NCBI GenBank assembly: GCA_001600695.1
Contig: BCKQ01000013.1
Coordinates: 248,001 to 312,000 of the forward strand
Direction: 5' to 3'
DNA length: 64,000 nucleotides
Source of the DNA: Ascoidea asiatica
Lineage: Eukaryota > Ascomycota > Saccharomycetes > Ascoideales > Ascoideaceae
The position numbers and the translations under genes are program-made. The notes beneath the pieces were generated by a model that saw nothing but the letters and a program-made list of their open reading frames with translations, was not told the DNA's origin and searched no databases. The number at the start of each line of letters is the position of its first letter. Within the stretch, counting starts at the first letter, position 1. Below, piece by piece: positions 44,292 to 55,462 of the stretch.

Positions 44292-44330
44292 GATGGATAT
44301 AAATATTTGATTATAGCTTCTTTATTGTTT

Positions 44331-44357
44331 GATCTCATTGATCTCATTGATCTCATT
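44331..44357. repeat. 9-bp tandem repeat (GATCTCATT) x3
   Basis: Three perfect head-to-tail copies lie just upstream of the SPO11 first exon. Confidence 0.9.
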
Positions 44358-44893
44358 GATCTGTTTGGATATATTATTTCAAGAGATGAAGAGAATAAAG
44401 GGAATGAAGAGAATAAAGAGAATAAAACATGAGAGTATTCTTTATAACTTCATATAATTATCAAAGGGTGGCGATTTCATCCGAGTATTTTAAAGGAAGA
44501 TAAACGCCAGCAATCAATATATTCAAATATACTCAGAAGATATAATAATATATAATAAGATATAATAATATATAATAATATATTCAGATACAATAGGATA
44601 CAACAAGATGGTAATATAATATAATATAATATAATCAGTGGAACAAAATGGGAGAGTTCCGAGCACGAGGAGTGAACCGGCACGGGAGGCTCCGTGTGGC
44701 GCGGGAGGCAGCAGTTCCCCAGAAAGCAGTGGCGTGGTTGAGTGCTGGTTGAGTGCTGTTTGAGTGCTGATTCTGTTTGTGTTGGCGGTCGAGGAAAAGA
44801 AGCCTGGGGAGGGTTTCGAGCGAGCCAATCAGCGCCGGGTGTTGCAGCCTGTCTCTGGTGCCATGCCCTTAAATCTATGTGGGAGATGAGATA

Positions 44894-44922
44894 AAGTAAG
44901 TAAGTAAGTAAGTAAGTAAGTA
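44894..44922. repeat. (AAGT)n microsatellite
   Basis: About seven perfect tetranucleotide units. Confidence 0.95.
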
Positions 44923-45194
44923 TCAAAATACAGGGAATATAAGGAATAACCAATACTGTAAGCAATAAGCAATATAAACAGTGAACAGTAAGGAACTACA
45001 AATAAAGAGGCAAAATGAATATAAATACAATCCACTTCTCTCTCTTCTTTTGAATCTTTTTCAATCCCATTCAATTCAATCCAATTCAATTAGTTACTTC
45101 AATTGATTAATCAATTAATCTTTATATCTCACATATCTCACATATTTATATATATTCTTCAATTATAAATCAATTACCTAAATTTATTAACAAA

Positions 45195-46607
45195 ATGTCT
45201 GAATCTTTAGAAACAAATTCAGAAATTGAAAATAAATCTGAAGATTTAATTCCAAAACCAACAATGAAAATTAATTTTTATAATGAAAGAGTAACTTCAA
45301 TTACTTTTATTGATAATAAAGATCCTTTAATTCCAGATATTGTAAATTTTTCAAATGTATTTTTAAGAGATTCTTCAAATTCTTTAACTTCAATTGATTT
45401 TAATTCAAAACAAAAATTATTTTCAACAGGTTTTTTAAAAAAAAATTTAATACCAATTAAAAAACCTGAATTAATTTTTGATAATAATAAAAATCAATTT
45501 AAATTTAAAATTATTTGGAATGATAATGAAATTAGTTATTATTTTGAAAATTTTTTAAAAAAATATTCAAATGATAATTTAAGAAAAAGTGGTAAATATT
45601 TTGAAGAAAATATAGAAATTTGGAATTTAAAAAAATTAATTAAACCACATAGAAATTTATTTATAAATTATAATCATTATATTAATAATATTAATAATTC
45701 TTTTTTAACAACTTTATTAAATTTAAATAAATTTGGTATTTCTTTTATTAAAGATATACCAAATATTTCAATTAATAATAATGAAAATGAAAATTTAGAA
45801 ATTAATGATCCATATTTAATTAAAATTGCTGAAAAATTTGGTTATATTAAAGAAACTTTATATGGTAAATTATTTGATGTTAAATCAATTAATAATCCAA
45901 AAAATATTGCTTACTCAAATAATCAAATTATTTTTCATATGGATTTATTATATTATGAATCTCCACCAGGTTTACAATTATTACATTCAATTTATAATAA
46001 TATTAATGATATTAAAGGTGGTGAAAATTTATTTGTTGATTCTTTTAATGCTGCAAGATATGTTTTAGAAAATGATCCTCATGGTTATTTTGCTTTATGT
46101 AATGTACCAATAAATTTTCATTATTCAAATAATAATTTTAATTATTTTTATTCAAGACCTTTAATTGTTGAAGATAATAATAATATTGATGAATTAACAA
46201 ATTATCCAACAATTAAAGAAATTAATTATTCTCCTCCATTTCAAGCTCCTTTTGAATTTGGTATAACAAGTCCATTAAAAAAAATGGGTGAATTTAAAGA
46301 TCATTCAAAAATTGATAATTATCAATCTGCAAAAGATTCTGGTGATAGATATTTATTTAGAGATTTTCATAGAGGTTTAAAAAAATTTGAAGAATTTATT
46401 AATAATCCTGAAAATCAATTTAAAATTATTTTAGAATCTGGTAATTGTGTAATTTTTGATAATAGAAGAATTTTACATTCAAGAACAAAATTTGAAAATC
46501 TTTCAAATGATAAAAATAAACAAAGATTCTTAAAAGGTTGTTATATTGATAGAGATGCTTATTATTCAACTTTAAGATCAACTTTTAAACAAAATTCAAT
46601 CAATTAA
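45195..46607 (+). CDS. Gamma-butyrobetaine hydroxylase / AIM17-like 2OG oxygenase
   Basis: The 470-residue protein belongs to the TauD-like BBOX/TMLH family. Fe ligands are H248 and D250 in IIFHMDLLYYESPPG and distal H428 in FDNRRILHSR. Arg430 could hold 2-oxoglutarate. The block KGGENLFVDSFNAARY and the end GCYIDRDAYYSTLRS are characteristic of S. cerevisiae Aim17 and fungal gamma-butyrobetaine dioxygenases. The N-terminal domain (about 25-150) is the family's substrate-side domain. The N-terminus (MSESLETNSE...) is not a mitochondrial presequence, which fits cytosolic carnitine synthesis better than mitochondrial Aim17; this is inference. It is the second 2OG oxygenase in the window, not closely related to the one at 1339. 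Confidence 0.85.
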   Translation: MSESLETNSEIENKSEDLIPKPTMKINFYNERVTSITFIDNKDPLIPDIVNFSNVFLRDSSNSLTSIDFNSKQKLFSTGFLKKNLIPIKKPELIFDNNKNQFKFKIIWNDNEISYYFENFLKKYSNDNLRKSGKYFEENIEIWNLKKLIKPHRNLFINYNHYINNINNSFLTTLLNLNKFGISFIKDIPNISINNNENENLEINDPYLIKIAEKFGYIKETLYGKLFDVKSINNPKNIAYSNNQIIFHMDLLYYESPPGLQLLHSIYNNINDIKGGENLFVDSFNAARYVLENDPHGYFALCNVPINFHYSNNNFNYFYSRPLIVEDNNNIDELTNYPTIKEINYSPPFQAPFEFGITSPLKKMGEFKDHSKIDNYQSAKDSGDRYLFRDFHRGLKKFEEFINNPENQFKIILESGNCVIFDNRRILHSRTKFENLSNDKNKQRFLKGCYIDRDAYYSTLRSTFKQNSIN

Positions 46608-46629
46608 TATACAATATACCATATACCAT

Positions 46630-46673
46630 ATATAATATATAATATATAATATATAATATATAATATATAATAT
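46630..46673. repeat. (TATAATA)n tandem repeat
   Basis: About six 7-bp units just after the stop codon of the oxygenase gene. Confidence 0.85.
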
Positions 46674-47241
46674 AAATAAATGATTATAATGATTATGAGA
46701 AGATAATATTTAAACAAAAAAGAAAGAAAACAATTCTGTAAGGACTCGAACCAACAATCACCACAAAATAATAATTAATAATTATTCATTCAAATACCAA
46801 AAACTTAAAAACGTCAATTTCAGAGCTTAGAATTTAAAAATACGTGAAGATTTTGAAAGCGGAAGCAGAACGGCCTTTGATTGGCTGGAAAAGCCACGCA
46901 GAATCGCAAAAGCAGCACCTCGGAGCAAAACATGCGTCCAGAAACAGAAACACTGCGAAACAATACAAAAATCATAAAACAAATACAAAAAATATAAAAT
47001 AAATTGAAATTGAATTAAAAAAAACCACCAAAGAAAAGAATACAAAAAGAAGATCTCAACAAACAAAATTGAAAGAACAGCACTAACAAAATGAATTCAC
47101 ACTGAAATTCGTTTCTTTTATTGGCCAATTTCATCATCTTTTCTCATCTTTATCAACCAATATTATCTTAATTCGTTTGAAATCTTGAAACGAGACACTA
47201 AAATTTGAGATTAATATTATTTTTATTATTAAGAATAATAT

Positions 47242-47306
47242 CCCATTAATGAAATCCATTAATGAAATCCATTAATGAAATCCATTAATGATATCCATTA
47301 ATGACA
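47242..47306. repeat. 13-bp tandem array (TCCATTAATGAAA)
   Basis: Five consecutive 13-bp copies start at 47242, 47255, 47268, 47281 and 47294. The first differs by one base and the last two have diverged at their ends. Each copy includes ATTAAT, a homeodomain-type core. They lie about 300 bp before the start at 47606. Confidence 0.9.
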
Positions 47307-47605
47307 GAAATTACTGTAATTGAAATCGGGAATTCAAAAGAACTATTACTCAGTAAAGAACTCAATATGTAAATCCCATTAAAAAATATCATTTAAAACA
47401 TATAAATATCAAGCTTAATCTCTTCTTTTTAATTTCTACTTTTGTTTCTTTTATTTCTTTTGCTTTCTTTTACTTTCTTTTCTTTTTTGAAGTATATTTC
47501 TTAATTCTCTTATTATATTATTTTCAAATTGAATTTAATTATTTTAACTTTACATTATCACTTTATTATTCAAATTATAAATTATTATTATTAATCTAAT
47601 TCAAA

Positions 47606-48049
47606 ATGGGTTTATTCGATTCAATTAATGACCAAATGGAAAATACCATTAAAAATAAAATCATTGATGGTGTTGAAGATCAAATTCAAACTAAATATGG
47701 TTATGATGTTGATTTCAATAATAATGATAATTCAAATTCTAACTCAAATTCTAATTCTAATTCAAACAACAATAATAACAATAACAATGATAACAATAAC
47801 TCCTCAAATAATAACAACAACAATAACGATAATAACGATAATAACGATAATAACAACAATAGCAACAACAACAATAGCAACAACAACAATAATAACAACA
47901 GTTCCTCAAATAACAGATCTTCAGGTAATGATTTTGGTGATATGGCTAGTCAATTTTTAAGTGGTAGTGGTAACTCAGATAATATTAGTAAATTAGCTAG
48001 TTCATTCCTTGGTGGTAGCAGTAACAGTAATAATAATGACAGAAATTAA
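47606..48049 (+). CDS. Small Asn-rich protein of unknown function
   Basis: The 147-residue protein has a short amphipathic N-terminus (MGLFDSINDQMENTIKNKII), a central stretch (about 40-108) almost wholly Asn/Ser/Asp, and a C-terminus with two related units (DMASQFLSGSGNS and KLASSFLGGSSNS). No family is recognised. A start ATG in a clean A-rich context, a strong AT-rich leader and a stop with regular 3' flank suggest a real gene. The repeated xLASxFLxGS pattern loosely recalls small stress-related fungal proteins, but I would not assign a function. Confidence 0.6.
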   Translation: MGLFDSINDQMENTIKNKIIDGVEDQIQTKYGYDVDFNNNDNSNSNSNSNSNSNNNNNNNNDNNNSSNNNNNNNDNNDNNDNNNNSNNNNSNNNNNNNSSSNNRSSGNDFGDMASQFLSGSGNSDNISKLASSFLGGSSNSNNNDRN

Positions 48050-49304
48050 ATTTTTTTCTAACTATATATTATCCTCGATGGTTGATTCTTAATGTTTCTC
48101 ATAACTAATATAAGTTTATATTAATCTCAATACATCTCATTATAATTATCTTATGACTCTTGTAACTTTTGTAGGTCTTATATTTTGTTATCCTATCTTA
48201 TCTGATAATAATATCATTCGAATTGTAATTATTCTTCCACATTTATTTTTTGGTTTTAATTTTATTTATTCCAGTTTCTTGAACAAAAGTTTTTCTCTTT
48301 ATTATTTTGATGGTTTATAAATTGATCTACCATAATAAATCAGAGAATATTAATAACATCCTAAACAAAACAAAAAAGATTGTAGACCTTTAATGCTCTT
48401 TCTGGCATTCTCTTGTGAATATTTAACCCATTTTCATTCAAATATGAAATAATTGAATATAAAAGTAATTCAAATTAAACCATGTTCGGCATCTCACGGC
48501 GTTCAATTATAAAGCACGTGGCTTTCGGCTTTTCGGCATGCAAAATACTCAACCAGTAAATGCAGCTTAACATGATTCCTGCGTGTAAGTGCCTTTTCCA
48601 CAACTCAATTCTCAGCTCTCAGCTCTTTTTCCCCCTTTTCTTCTTTTTACTACAAGAAGAAAAAGAGTAAGCGTTTTTAATTCTGATTAACTTATGTTTA
48701 ACTTCTTCAGATCTTCTTCAGATCTTTTTTCTTTATTCAGAATAGTTTTAAAAGTTTTTGAACTGATTATTATTCTAGTATATTTTCAGGTAATAAACCT
48801 TGCCATTATAGGTTATTTATCTTCAATCGTAACCAATCGGGTTGCTTCCTCAGTAAAATTTTAAATTTTTAGTGGCAGGCATATGATAAAAAAGCTATTT
48901 TCCACTTTTGTAAAAGACTTGTCTCAGATTTGTTTAAATCCAGTAAATCATTACAATGATTATTACTCTTTAAATAATTTTTTCAAATAAGATCAGCCTC
49001 AAACTCTTTATCAGATCCATGTAAAAGTCAATAGATTTTAAACATGTTTGTATTTTTTTATACTCTAATTATAAAGCTAAACTTCATTCAAATGATATAA
49101 TATGTTTTGATTAAGTATATTGATGATGATTATTATTCTACATTACATCATTTATTGGTTTTGAAAAACCAATAGGCTATAACTTAATTGAATACAGTTG
49201 ATTTTTTTTTTATTTAAATTTTAATTTTGTTTCTGCTTTTGTACGAGTAAATTTTCTAATAAAATGAATGACAAAGATATCTATATAATAAATAATAAAG
49301 TAAA

Positions 49305-49355
<51 letters not shown>
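49305..49355. repeat. (AAT)n microsatellite
   Basis: About 17 AAT units in non-coding DNA. Confidence 0.95.
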
Positions 49356-49529
49356 CTATAATATAATATAATAATATAATAGTTTAAAAAAAAGTTAGAG
49401 AAAAAGAAGCAAATTGAAAAAGAAAAAAAAAGACATAATATATATATATGATATAAGTTATGGTTTAATATAATACAACCATTATAATAAAAGAATTGAA
49501 AGAGTTAAAACTAGTTAGATATAAAAAAA

Positions 49530-49570
49530 ATTGATAAAAATTGATAAAATTGATAAAAATTGATAAAAAT
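49530..49570. repeat. ATTGATAAAA tandem repeat
   Basis: Four to five copies of a 10-11-bp unit lie in the 3' flank of the roadblock-like gene. Confidence 0.75.
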
Positions 49571-49617
49571 TATAATATAACATAATAATCAAAATAATTT
49601 TTTAGTTTTTTCTATTA

Positions 49618-49947
49618 TCAAGATGAAGAAAAAACAGCTAAAATATTTTTTGAGATTGAATTAAAATATAAATAAACAAGATAATTTGAATAATTTATTA
49701 AACCAAAACCTTGATTATTAATTAAAGGATCTTGACTTAAATGAATAGCTTGATAAATAATTTTTGAATCTAAATTTGGATTTTTAAATAAATTTCCACT
49801 ATCAAAATAAGATAATAAATAACCATCTTGATTAATATAAATTGCACCAATTGCATTTTTACAACCAGTTTTTTCTTTTAATAAATTTATATTCATATTT
49901 TCCAACATTTCTGGAGGAAATATATCAAAATACATTTTGAACATCAT
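49618..49947 (-). CDS. Small roadblock/LC7-like protein (possible EGO/Ragulator subunit)
   Basis: The 109-residue protein follows the roadblock fold: helix (MLENMNINLLKEKTG), strand pair around a turn (AIGAIYINQDGYLLSYFD), helix (DSKIIYQAIHLSQDPL), and strands (GLINYSNYLVYLYFNS, NILAVFSS). The size and the IxQDGxL turn suit the LAMTOR5/Ego2-like subunits that hold Rag GTPases at the vacuole for TORC1 signalling. That assignment is inferred from pattern only; dynein light-chain roadblock is an alternative. The start may be the first ATG (49947) or an internal Met at about residue 14 or 18. Confidence 0.55.
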   Translation of the reverse strand: MMFKMYFDIFPPEMLENMNINLLKEKTGCKNAIGAIYINQDGYLLSYFDSGNLFKNPNLDSKIIYQAIHLSQDPLINNQGFGLINYSNYLVYLYFNSISKNILAVFSSS

Positions 49948-52900
49948 ATGAAATATAAAATATGATAATGATTATGATAAGTAATGATAATGAAATAAAA
50001 AAGAAAAAAGAATATAATATAAAAAACTATAATATAATATAAGATAATATGATGATAAAAAGAAATAATAGAAATATATATATAAATTTTTTTTTTTAAT
50101 TAAATTTGAGAATAAAGATTCATAATTTATATTTATATATAATTAAATGATTGAATTAGTAATTATTTTATTAGTGTTTCAACCTCAATAAAAGTTAAAT
50201 TTGCTTGTAAGACAAACCGTTATTGTTTGTTATTTCCTTTTACTTTTTTATAGTTTGATATTAATAGAGGTTAATTAAGTTTATATAAATTTAAATTTGA
50301 ATAAGAATTAATAAGATTTAATAGGATTTATTTAAAGGAAAGTGAAAGAGATTTACTTATTTAAGTAGGATAATAAAGTTTTTATTAATACGGATGAAGT
50401 GATAATTTAAAATTTAAAGTAAATAATTAACAATTTATACAATAATAGACAAAAATTGAACAAATTAAAATTAAACTATAGTTGATTGGATCCAGTTGGA
50501 AATGAATTAATTTATAAATGAATTGAATTGATTTGAAATGATTTAAATAGATTATAAATTATATACCAAAGAGTCCAAAAATAAAAACTTTGAAAACAAA
50601 AGTGATTACTTATATTTAAAGATTGACAATTGGCAATTGATAAATGATAGAAGTTAATTGAATACTTAAAAAGGATATGTGTTTAGAAATAATTATTTTC
50701 TTTGTATAAAGAGAAACTAACAGGGATTATAATGAAATTAAAAAAAAAAAAGCCAGTTATTAATTATTATAGATTTTTGAACATTTGAAAAAAAATCTTT
50801 CCAGAAAGAAAAAAAAACATAAAAAAAAAAGAAGGAAAGAAAACGAAGCAAAAACAAAACAAAGAAGAAACTCCAAAAGGGCAAAAATACAAGAAGAAGA
50901 AGAAGAAGAAAAAGAAAAATAAATGAAAGAAATAAAAAAAACAATGCAAATGAAACTCTCAAATAAAGCTTGAAATATTCAAAGATTCAAAGATGCAAAC
51001 ACTGAAATATTCAGATGAAAAAAATCGAAAACAAAGCAGAAAAAAAGCGAATTTTCCAAAACAAGGCGGGAAATGCGGCGGTGCAATGTATATGAGGCTG
51101 AAAAGAGGCTGGTATGGAGTTTTTTTTTATTTGTGGCTGGAATATGCAAGATAATGCATACTGTTAGTTGATGTATTAAAAGACATCTTAATGCATATCC
51201 TAAAATCCAGAGCAGTGGGTCTTAACTTGTATCCGATAAAGTTCCGCGCTGTTGCCGAGAATCCGAATTTGAAAAATTAAAAAAAAATTAAAAAAAAATA
51301 TTTTCAGACACAAAATTCAGATTTAAAAGTAGTTATTTTTTGTCTTTAAAAGTTGAGGGTTGTTGAGACTTTTTCTCGACACCAGACTTTTTCTTTCACG
51401 TTTCAACGAGAAATTCAGTTCATTGACTGGTGATAGGCTTATGCACTTGTTGAAGATCACAGATTATCTTCAATGACCATAGACTCTCTGATTCTTTTAT
51501 TCTCTGATCTTCTGATCTTCTTGTTTTCTTGTTTTCTGGGTTTCTAAATTTATTCAATAAACTTCAGAGTAAATTATTATATAGAGTATCTGTTTCTGAG
51601 TATCTGTTACTATTTCCAGTCTAATAACGCGTCTGTAGACAAATTATAAACTAATTGTAGTCTAATAAACTAATTGAAGACGATTTATAGCCTCTTAAGA
51701 TTGTTCAGTTTATAAAATTAAGTCCATAATTCGATACTTAAATTACTTTTCTCAATACACCCTTAATACTTTTTTCGTTTTAGTGACTAACTGCAGTACA
51801 AAATTTATTGCAGCATACTAATCATCTTCTTTAATTTATTTGAACATTACTTTAATTAACGAGAGTAAAGTAACAACAATAACAACCATAGTAATAATTA
51901 CAAAATTATCAAAATCAAAATCAGTCTTGTAATTTTGAACTTCAAAACAAAAAAAAAATTTGATCGGTTAAATCAAGGATTTTCTAAAAACTATCAAAAA
52001 TATCAATATCTTTAGAAAACACAATTTTCTGCTACAAAATATATTGACAATTGTTTTTTCACTGTAACATTAATCGTACTATTTTATATTTAATATTAAG
52101 TCCAAATGATCAATCTCTTATAATTTCCAATAAATTCTCTAAAATTCCAATTCAAAAAGAGTCAGAATAATCATTTATTTTCATGTTGCAAAAAAATCAA
52201 ATGAAAGACAATTGATTTTTAACTTCACTTTCAATTTATTTCAATTTCAATTTTGAAAGGCGTTGAAGGGGTGAGAATTTAACCTTATAATATCTTCATA
52301 TATTTTTAAAAGTAATTGAATCAATTTCATTGAGTTAATAACGAAAATTATAAATGAATAGATTTCTTCTGAAATATCAGAGCCATTCAATTTTTAATTC
52401 ATGAAAATCATACTTGAAACAAAATCACTTCAAATACCATTAAACAACTCAAAAGAAAATAAAAAAAATATTCAAATAAAATTTGAGTAAGCTTTTTATT
52501 CAACTTAACTTTCCCAATAATTTAATTGATTTACAAATTAAAATGGAAGTTAATACTTTTTTTGCTGCCTTTTGAGCAAATTTTCCTCGTGTCATTATTA
52601 ATTTTATAATTTAATAATTAATTTTATCCATAACACTTTTATTTTTATCCTTCAAACCAAACCTTTTGAGATTCAAAGATATTAAAAATATTTTTTTTTA
52701 TTCATTTACAAGATTATTTTTTAATTCAATCATCAATGATTTATCGATCGATATTTTAACAAAATTACGGTATTGAAAATACATACCACTACCACTATTG
52801 AAATAGTTATTGAGATAAACACAGTGATAAACTACTGTAATTGAATTATTCAATACAAAATATTCATGATTTTTATTTCATAATGATCAGAGGCAGCAAG

Positions 52901-53603
52901 GCAAACAAATAGAAGATAATCTCAATATCACTCGATTATTTTTCCAGAAAGGAAGAAAACGTTTTAAAATATACTACAATTTCTAAGAGTCAACATTAGG
53001 AAGTTTTAGACAATATTGTCTAGTATTTGTATTAAAAAAAAATTAACAGAAAACTTGGTCATAATGAAATTTTTATTGAATTTCATTTAAATAAAAAGCA
53101 AATAAAAGAGAAAATAATAAAAAATATATAAAAAAAAGTATAACATATTATTATCATATACTGCTAAATGATCATTAAAGAAAATTTAGAGTAAAGGATA
53201 GAAAAAATTGTATTGAAATTATCTAAAACCAATTTATTTATTTTTGAAAGAAATGAAATATAACCTTGAAAATATAGGGCATAAATAGAAGAAGAAAAGA
53301 ATTTGAAGGAATAAAAAAAATAAAATACAAGAAAATACCATTTCTAACTAAAAAATTATAATTGTTTTTTTTTTCTTTTTTTCTTTGAATAAATTGAACT
53401 TGAAAAAAGGATAGAAGAATAGAAAAATAGAATGAAATAGAATAGAATAGAACAGAATAGCAAATTATAAGATAAAATAAGATATAAATAATTTTTATGA
53501 GGAGGATGAAATAAGGATTATAGATTTATGGAATATAATAGTAGTTGATAAAAAAAGAAAGAGACAGAATGAGTTAAAGTAGTAATTGAATTTCATAAAA
53601 AGA
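49948..53603. other. Gene-poor intergenic region
   Basis: This 3.65-kb stretch has no convincing gene. Features seen: a purine-rich stretch (50780-50945) giving only low-complexity Phe/Leu antisense frames; a GC-richer patch at 51050-51270; a perfect 16-bp palindrome at 53007-53022; and A/G-rich DNA from 53280 to 53600. The right end is the 3' flank of the Ser-rich gene. Confidence 0.5.
53007..53022. repeat. 16-bp perfect palindrome TAGACAATATTGTCTA
   Basis: Self-complementary over 16 bases, with the ACAAT/ATTGT core also found in the palindromes at 54704 and near 57785. Confidence 0.8.
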
Positions 53604-54302
53604 TTATAATTGTATAACCACATCATCAGAAAAATCTGCTGTAGAATTCTGACGAGATTGTTTTCTCAGTATTAAAGGTTTAACAACATCATGAGAAGAT
53701 AAAGAATTTGAACCAAAAGATTTAGATAAACTGTTATGATTACTTAAAGAAGAATTTGATAAATGATTATTACTTGAATTATTTAATGAAGTACCTTCTA
53801 AATTTTTAGTTAATAAACCAATTGAATAATCATTATTAAAAGAATCCGAACTATAAGTAGAAACACTTGTACTTGAACCAGCCATTGTAGAATCATAATA
53901 TGAATCTAAAGAAACACTGGAACATATAGAATTTGAATTACCTTTTGTATTTGAAAATATAAATTCATCTTGACTTCCAGTAAAAGTAGAATTATTTGCA
54001 TTAATCATTGGTGGATTTGGACTTGTTAAAGTATTAAGAGTTTGAGCATGAACAGATCTTCTTGCTCTTGGTTGAGATTCATTTAAGAGTTCTTCTTCTG
54101 TAGTTGCTGAATTTTGATCATTAAAACATTCAGTAGATTGAATACTATCTGAGATTCTATTTTCTTCTATTGAAGTTATTTGAGAATTTGTTGAACTTTC
54201 ATTATGACCAGCAGCTTTTTGTTGTTGAAGTTTAAGCATTCTTTGTTTTGCTCTTTCTAATCTCCAAGTATTAGCTGGTTTTATTTCACTTTTTGAAGAC
54301 AT
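53604..54302 (-). CDS. Ser/Asn-rich protein of unknown function
   Basis: The 232-residue protein opens with a basic helix (TWRLERAKQRMLKLQQQKAAG, about 12-32) and is otherwise disordered, rich in Ser, Asn and Thr, with basic patches (QPRARRS, LRKQSRQNS) that look like kinase targets. No family is recognised. The codon pattern is like that of neighbouring genes, and the frame is clean from ATG to stop, so it is likely real. It sits at the end of a 7.9-kb gene-free region, which may be its regulatory DNA, as is seen for cell-fate regulators in yeasts; this is inference. Confidence 0.6.
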   Translation of the reverse strand: MSSKSEIKPANTWRLERAKQRMLKLQQQKAAGHNESSTNSQITSIEENRISDSIQSTECFNDQNSATTEEELLNESQPRARRSVHAQTLNTLTSPNPPMINANNSTFTGSQDEFIFSNTKGNSNSICSSVSLDSYYDSTMAGSSTSVSTYSSDSFNNDYSIGLLTKNLEGTSLNNSSNNHLSNSSLSNHNSLSKSFGSNSLSSHDVVKPLILRKQSRQNSTADFSDDVVIQL

Positions 54303-54597
54303 TTTTATTTATAAATTATGTTGAGAATGGAAATGAAATTAATTTGATTTAATATATAATATGGTATATAACTTTGTATAGGATATTAAATATATGAAAT
54401 TATATGATGATATATGATATGATATTATATATGATATTATATATAAAAATATTGATATTGATGGTTACTATGTTGAAAAAATTTTAGTAAAAGAAATTTA
54501 AAGCTTATAAAAATTTAATGAAAGTTGTCTATAATAAAAAAAAAAGAGAAAATCAATGTTTATATATAAATTGAATGAAATATTTGATATGAAGTGA

Positions 54598-54622
54598 AGG
54601 AAAGAAAGAAAGAAAGAAAGAA
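54598..54622. repeat. (AAAG)n microsatellite
   Basis: About five to six AAAG units upstream of the Ser/Asn-rich gene. Confidence 0.85.
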
Positions 54623-54703
54623 GTAAATAAAAGATTCATATTAAATTCGGTTTTCCTGAGAAAATATACTTATTAATTGATTAATAGTTGACTAAAATTC
54701 AGT

Positions 54704-54720
54704 AACAATACAGTATTGTT
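54704..54720. repeat. 17-nt perfect palindrome AACAATACAGTATTGTT
   Basis: Eight-base arms pair around a central A. Both arms carry AACAAT, the core recognised by HMG-box factors of the Rox1/Ste11 type (family knowledge). It lies about 400 bp upstream of the Ser/Asn-rich gene. Confidence 0.7.
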
Positions 54721-55462
54721 TCTGTAGTGTAGTGTTACTGTAGTGTAAAGTTATCAAAAATCAATTTCCCATTAAAATTACTGATTAACCATAAAAAAAT
54801 AATAATTCAAGTAATTGTAATTATTAAACTTTAGTGGTAGTGCCTGTGATAAAAAGAAAATAACTTACTTGAAGTAAGCCAATAACCCAATAATCCAATA
54901 ACCAAATAATTAATTAGCCTAAGCACTGAAAAAGGATAGAAGTAGATAGATAATCTTTGCGTGTTACAATAACTTTCAAAAACTTTTCAATAACTTTTCA
55001 GTAAACCAGATGTATTAAAGGGAGATTTGAAAGTTTTTCAGTAGTTTGGCTGTATTTTATTGCAGAAATAACGAACTTTAACAAGAAACTCGGTGGGTGA
55101 AAGTAAATTTTTGGCAAACAAATCTCCAAGTGCATACCTTTGAGCTTGGTAAGAATATAAATAATACAAGGCAAATTAAAGGTCTGAGAAGTGTGAAAAG
55201 TTTGAAATTGGAGGACAATATTTTGCATTTGTTAGACTTATCATAACCTCATTTATGCCTTATGGCTGTGTCGACTAACAAAACATATTGTTAATTATCA
55301 ATAATATGTTCGAGGAGCATGATTTCCGTAGATTAATCATTTACACACTGCTGTAGTGATAATGAATAATATTTTCTTTTATTTGTTTTAGAATATAAAA
55401 TATTTAGATTTTTTGGAAACTTGAAAACAAGTCAAACTTGGGGCCACCTAACTTGGCCTCAG

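Larger units (their letters stand above)
44292..45194. promoter_or_regulatory. Divergent promoter of SPO11 and the gamma-butyrobetaine-hydroxylase-like gene
   Basis: The region has a GATCTCATT 9-bp triple repeat (44331-44357), repeated GAAGAGAATAAAG, a GC-balanced island (44640-44880) with CCAAT (about 44824), and an (AAGT)n microsatellite. The minus-strand frames of 162, 101 and 86 codons overlap each other in different phases and have no domain, so they are rejected as genes. Confidence 0.5.
46608..47605 (+). promoter_or_regulatory. Intergenic region with repeats before the small Asn-rich gene
   Basis: It includes a (TATAATA)n array, a moderately GC-rich patch (46830-46930) with GATTGGCTGG (CCAAT box in reverse), and a 13-bp tandem array. 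A GGACTCGAACC string at about 46742 resembles a reverse tRNA B box, but no tRNA fold exists there. The 79-codon frame at 46827 is not supported. Confidence 0.5.
48050..49617. other. Convergent intergenic region
   Basis: Mostly AT-rich. A GC-richer patch at 48480-48620 carries CACGTG (48519-48524) and repeated TTCGGC. A 17-bp element (48919-48935) recurs inverted at 57774-57790. No gene is seen. Confidence 0.45.

Noticed and set aside
44477-45089. Three overlapping minus-strand frames (162, 101 and 86 codons)
   Set aside because: They overlap each other in different phases, with low-complexity Ile/Tyr/Leu ends and a microsatellite inside. They lie in the SPO11/oxygenase promoter.
46738-46765. 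Reverse-strand GGTTCGAGTCC, a perfect-looking tRNA B box
   Set aside because: The T stem cannot pair beyond two bases, and no acceptor, D or anticodon arm lies upstream.
51580-51610. GAGTATCTGTTTCTGAG resembling the U2 snRNA branch-recognition segment
   Set aside because: The rest of the U2 5' domain and an Sm site are missing.
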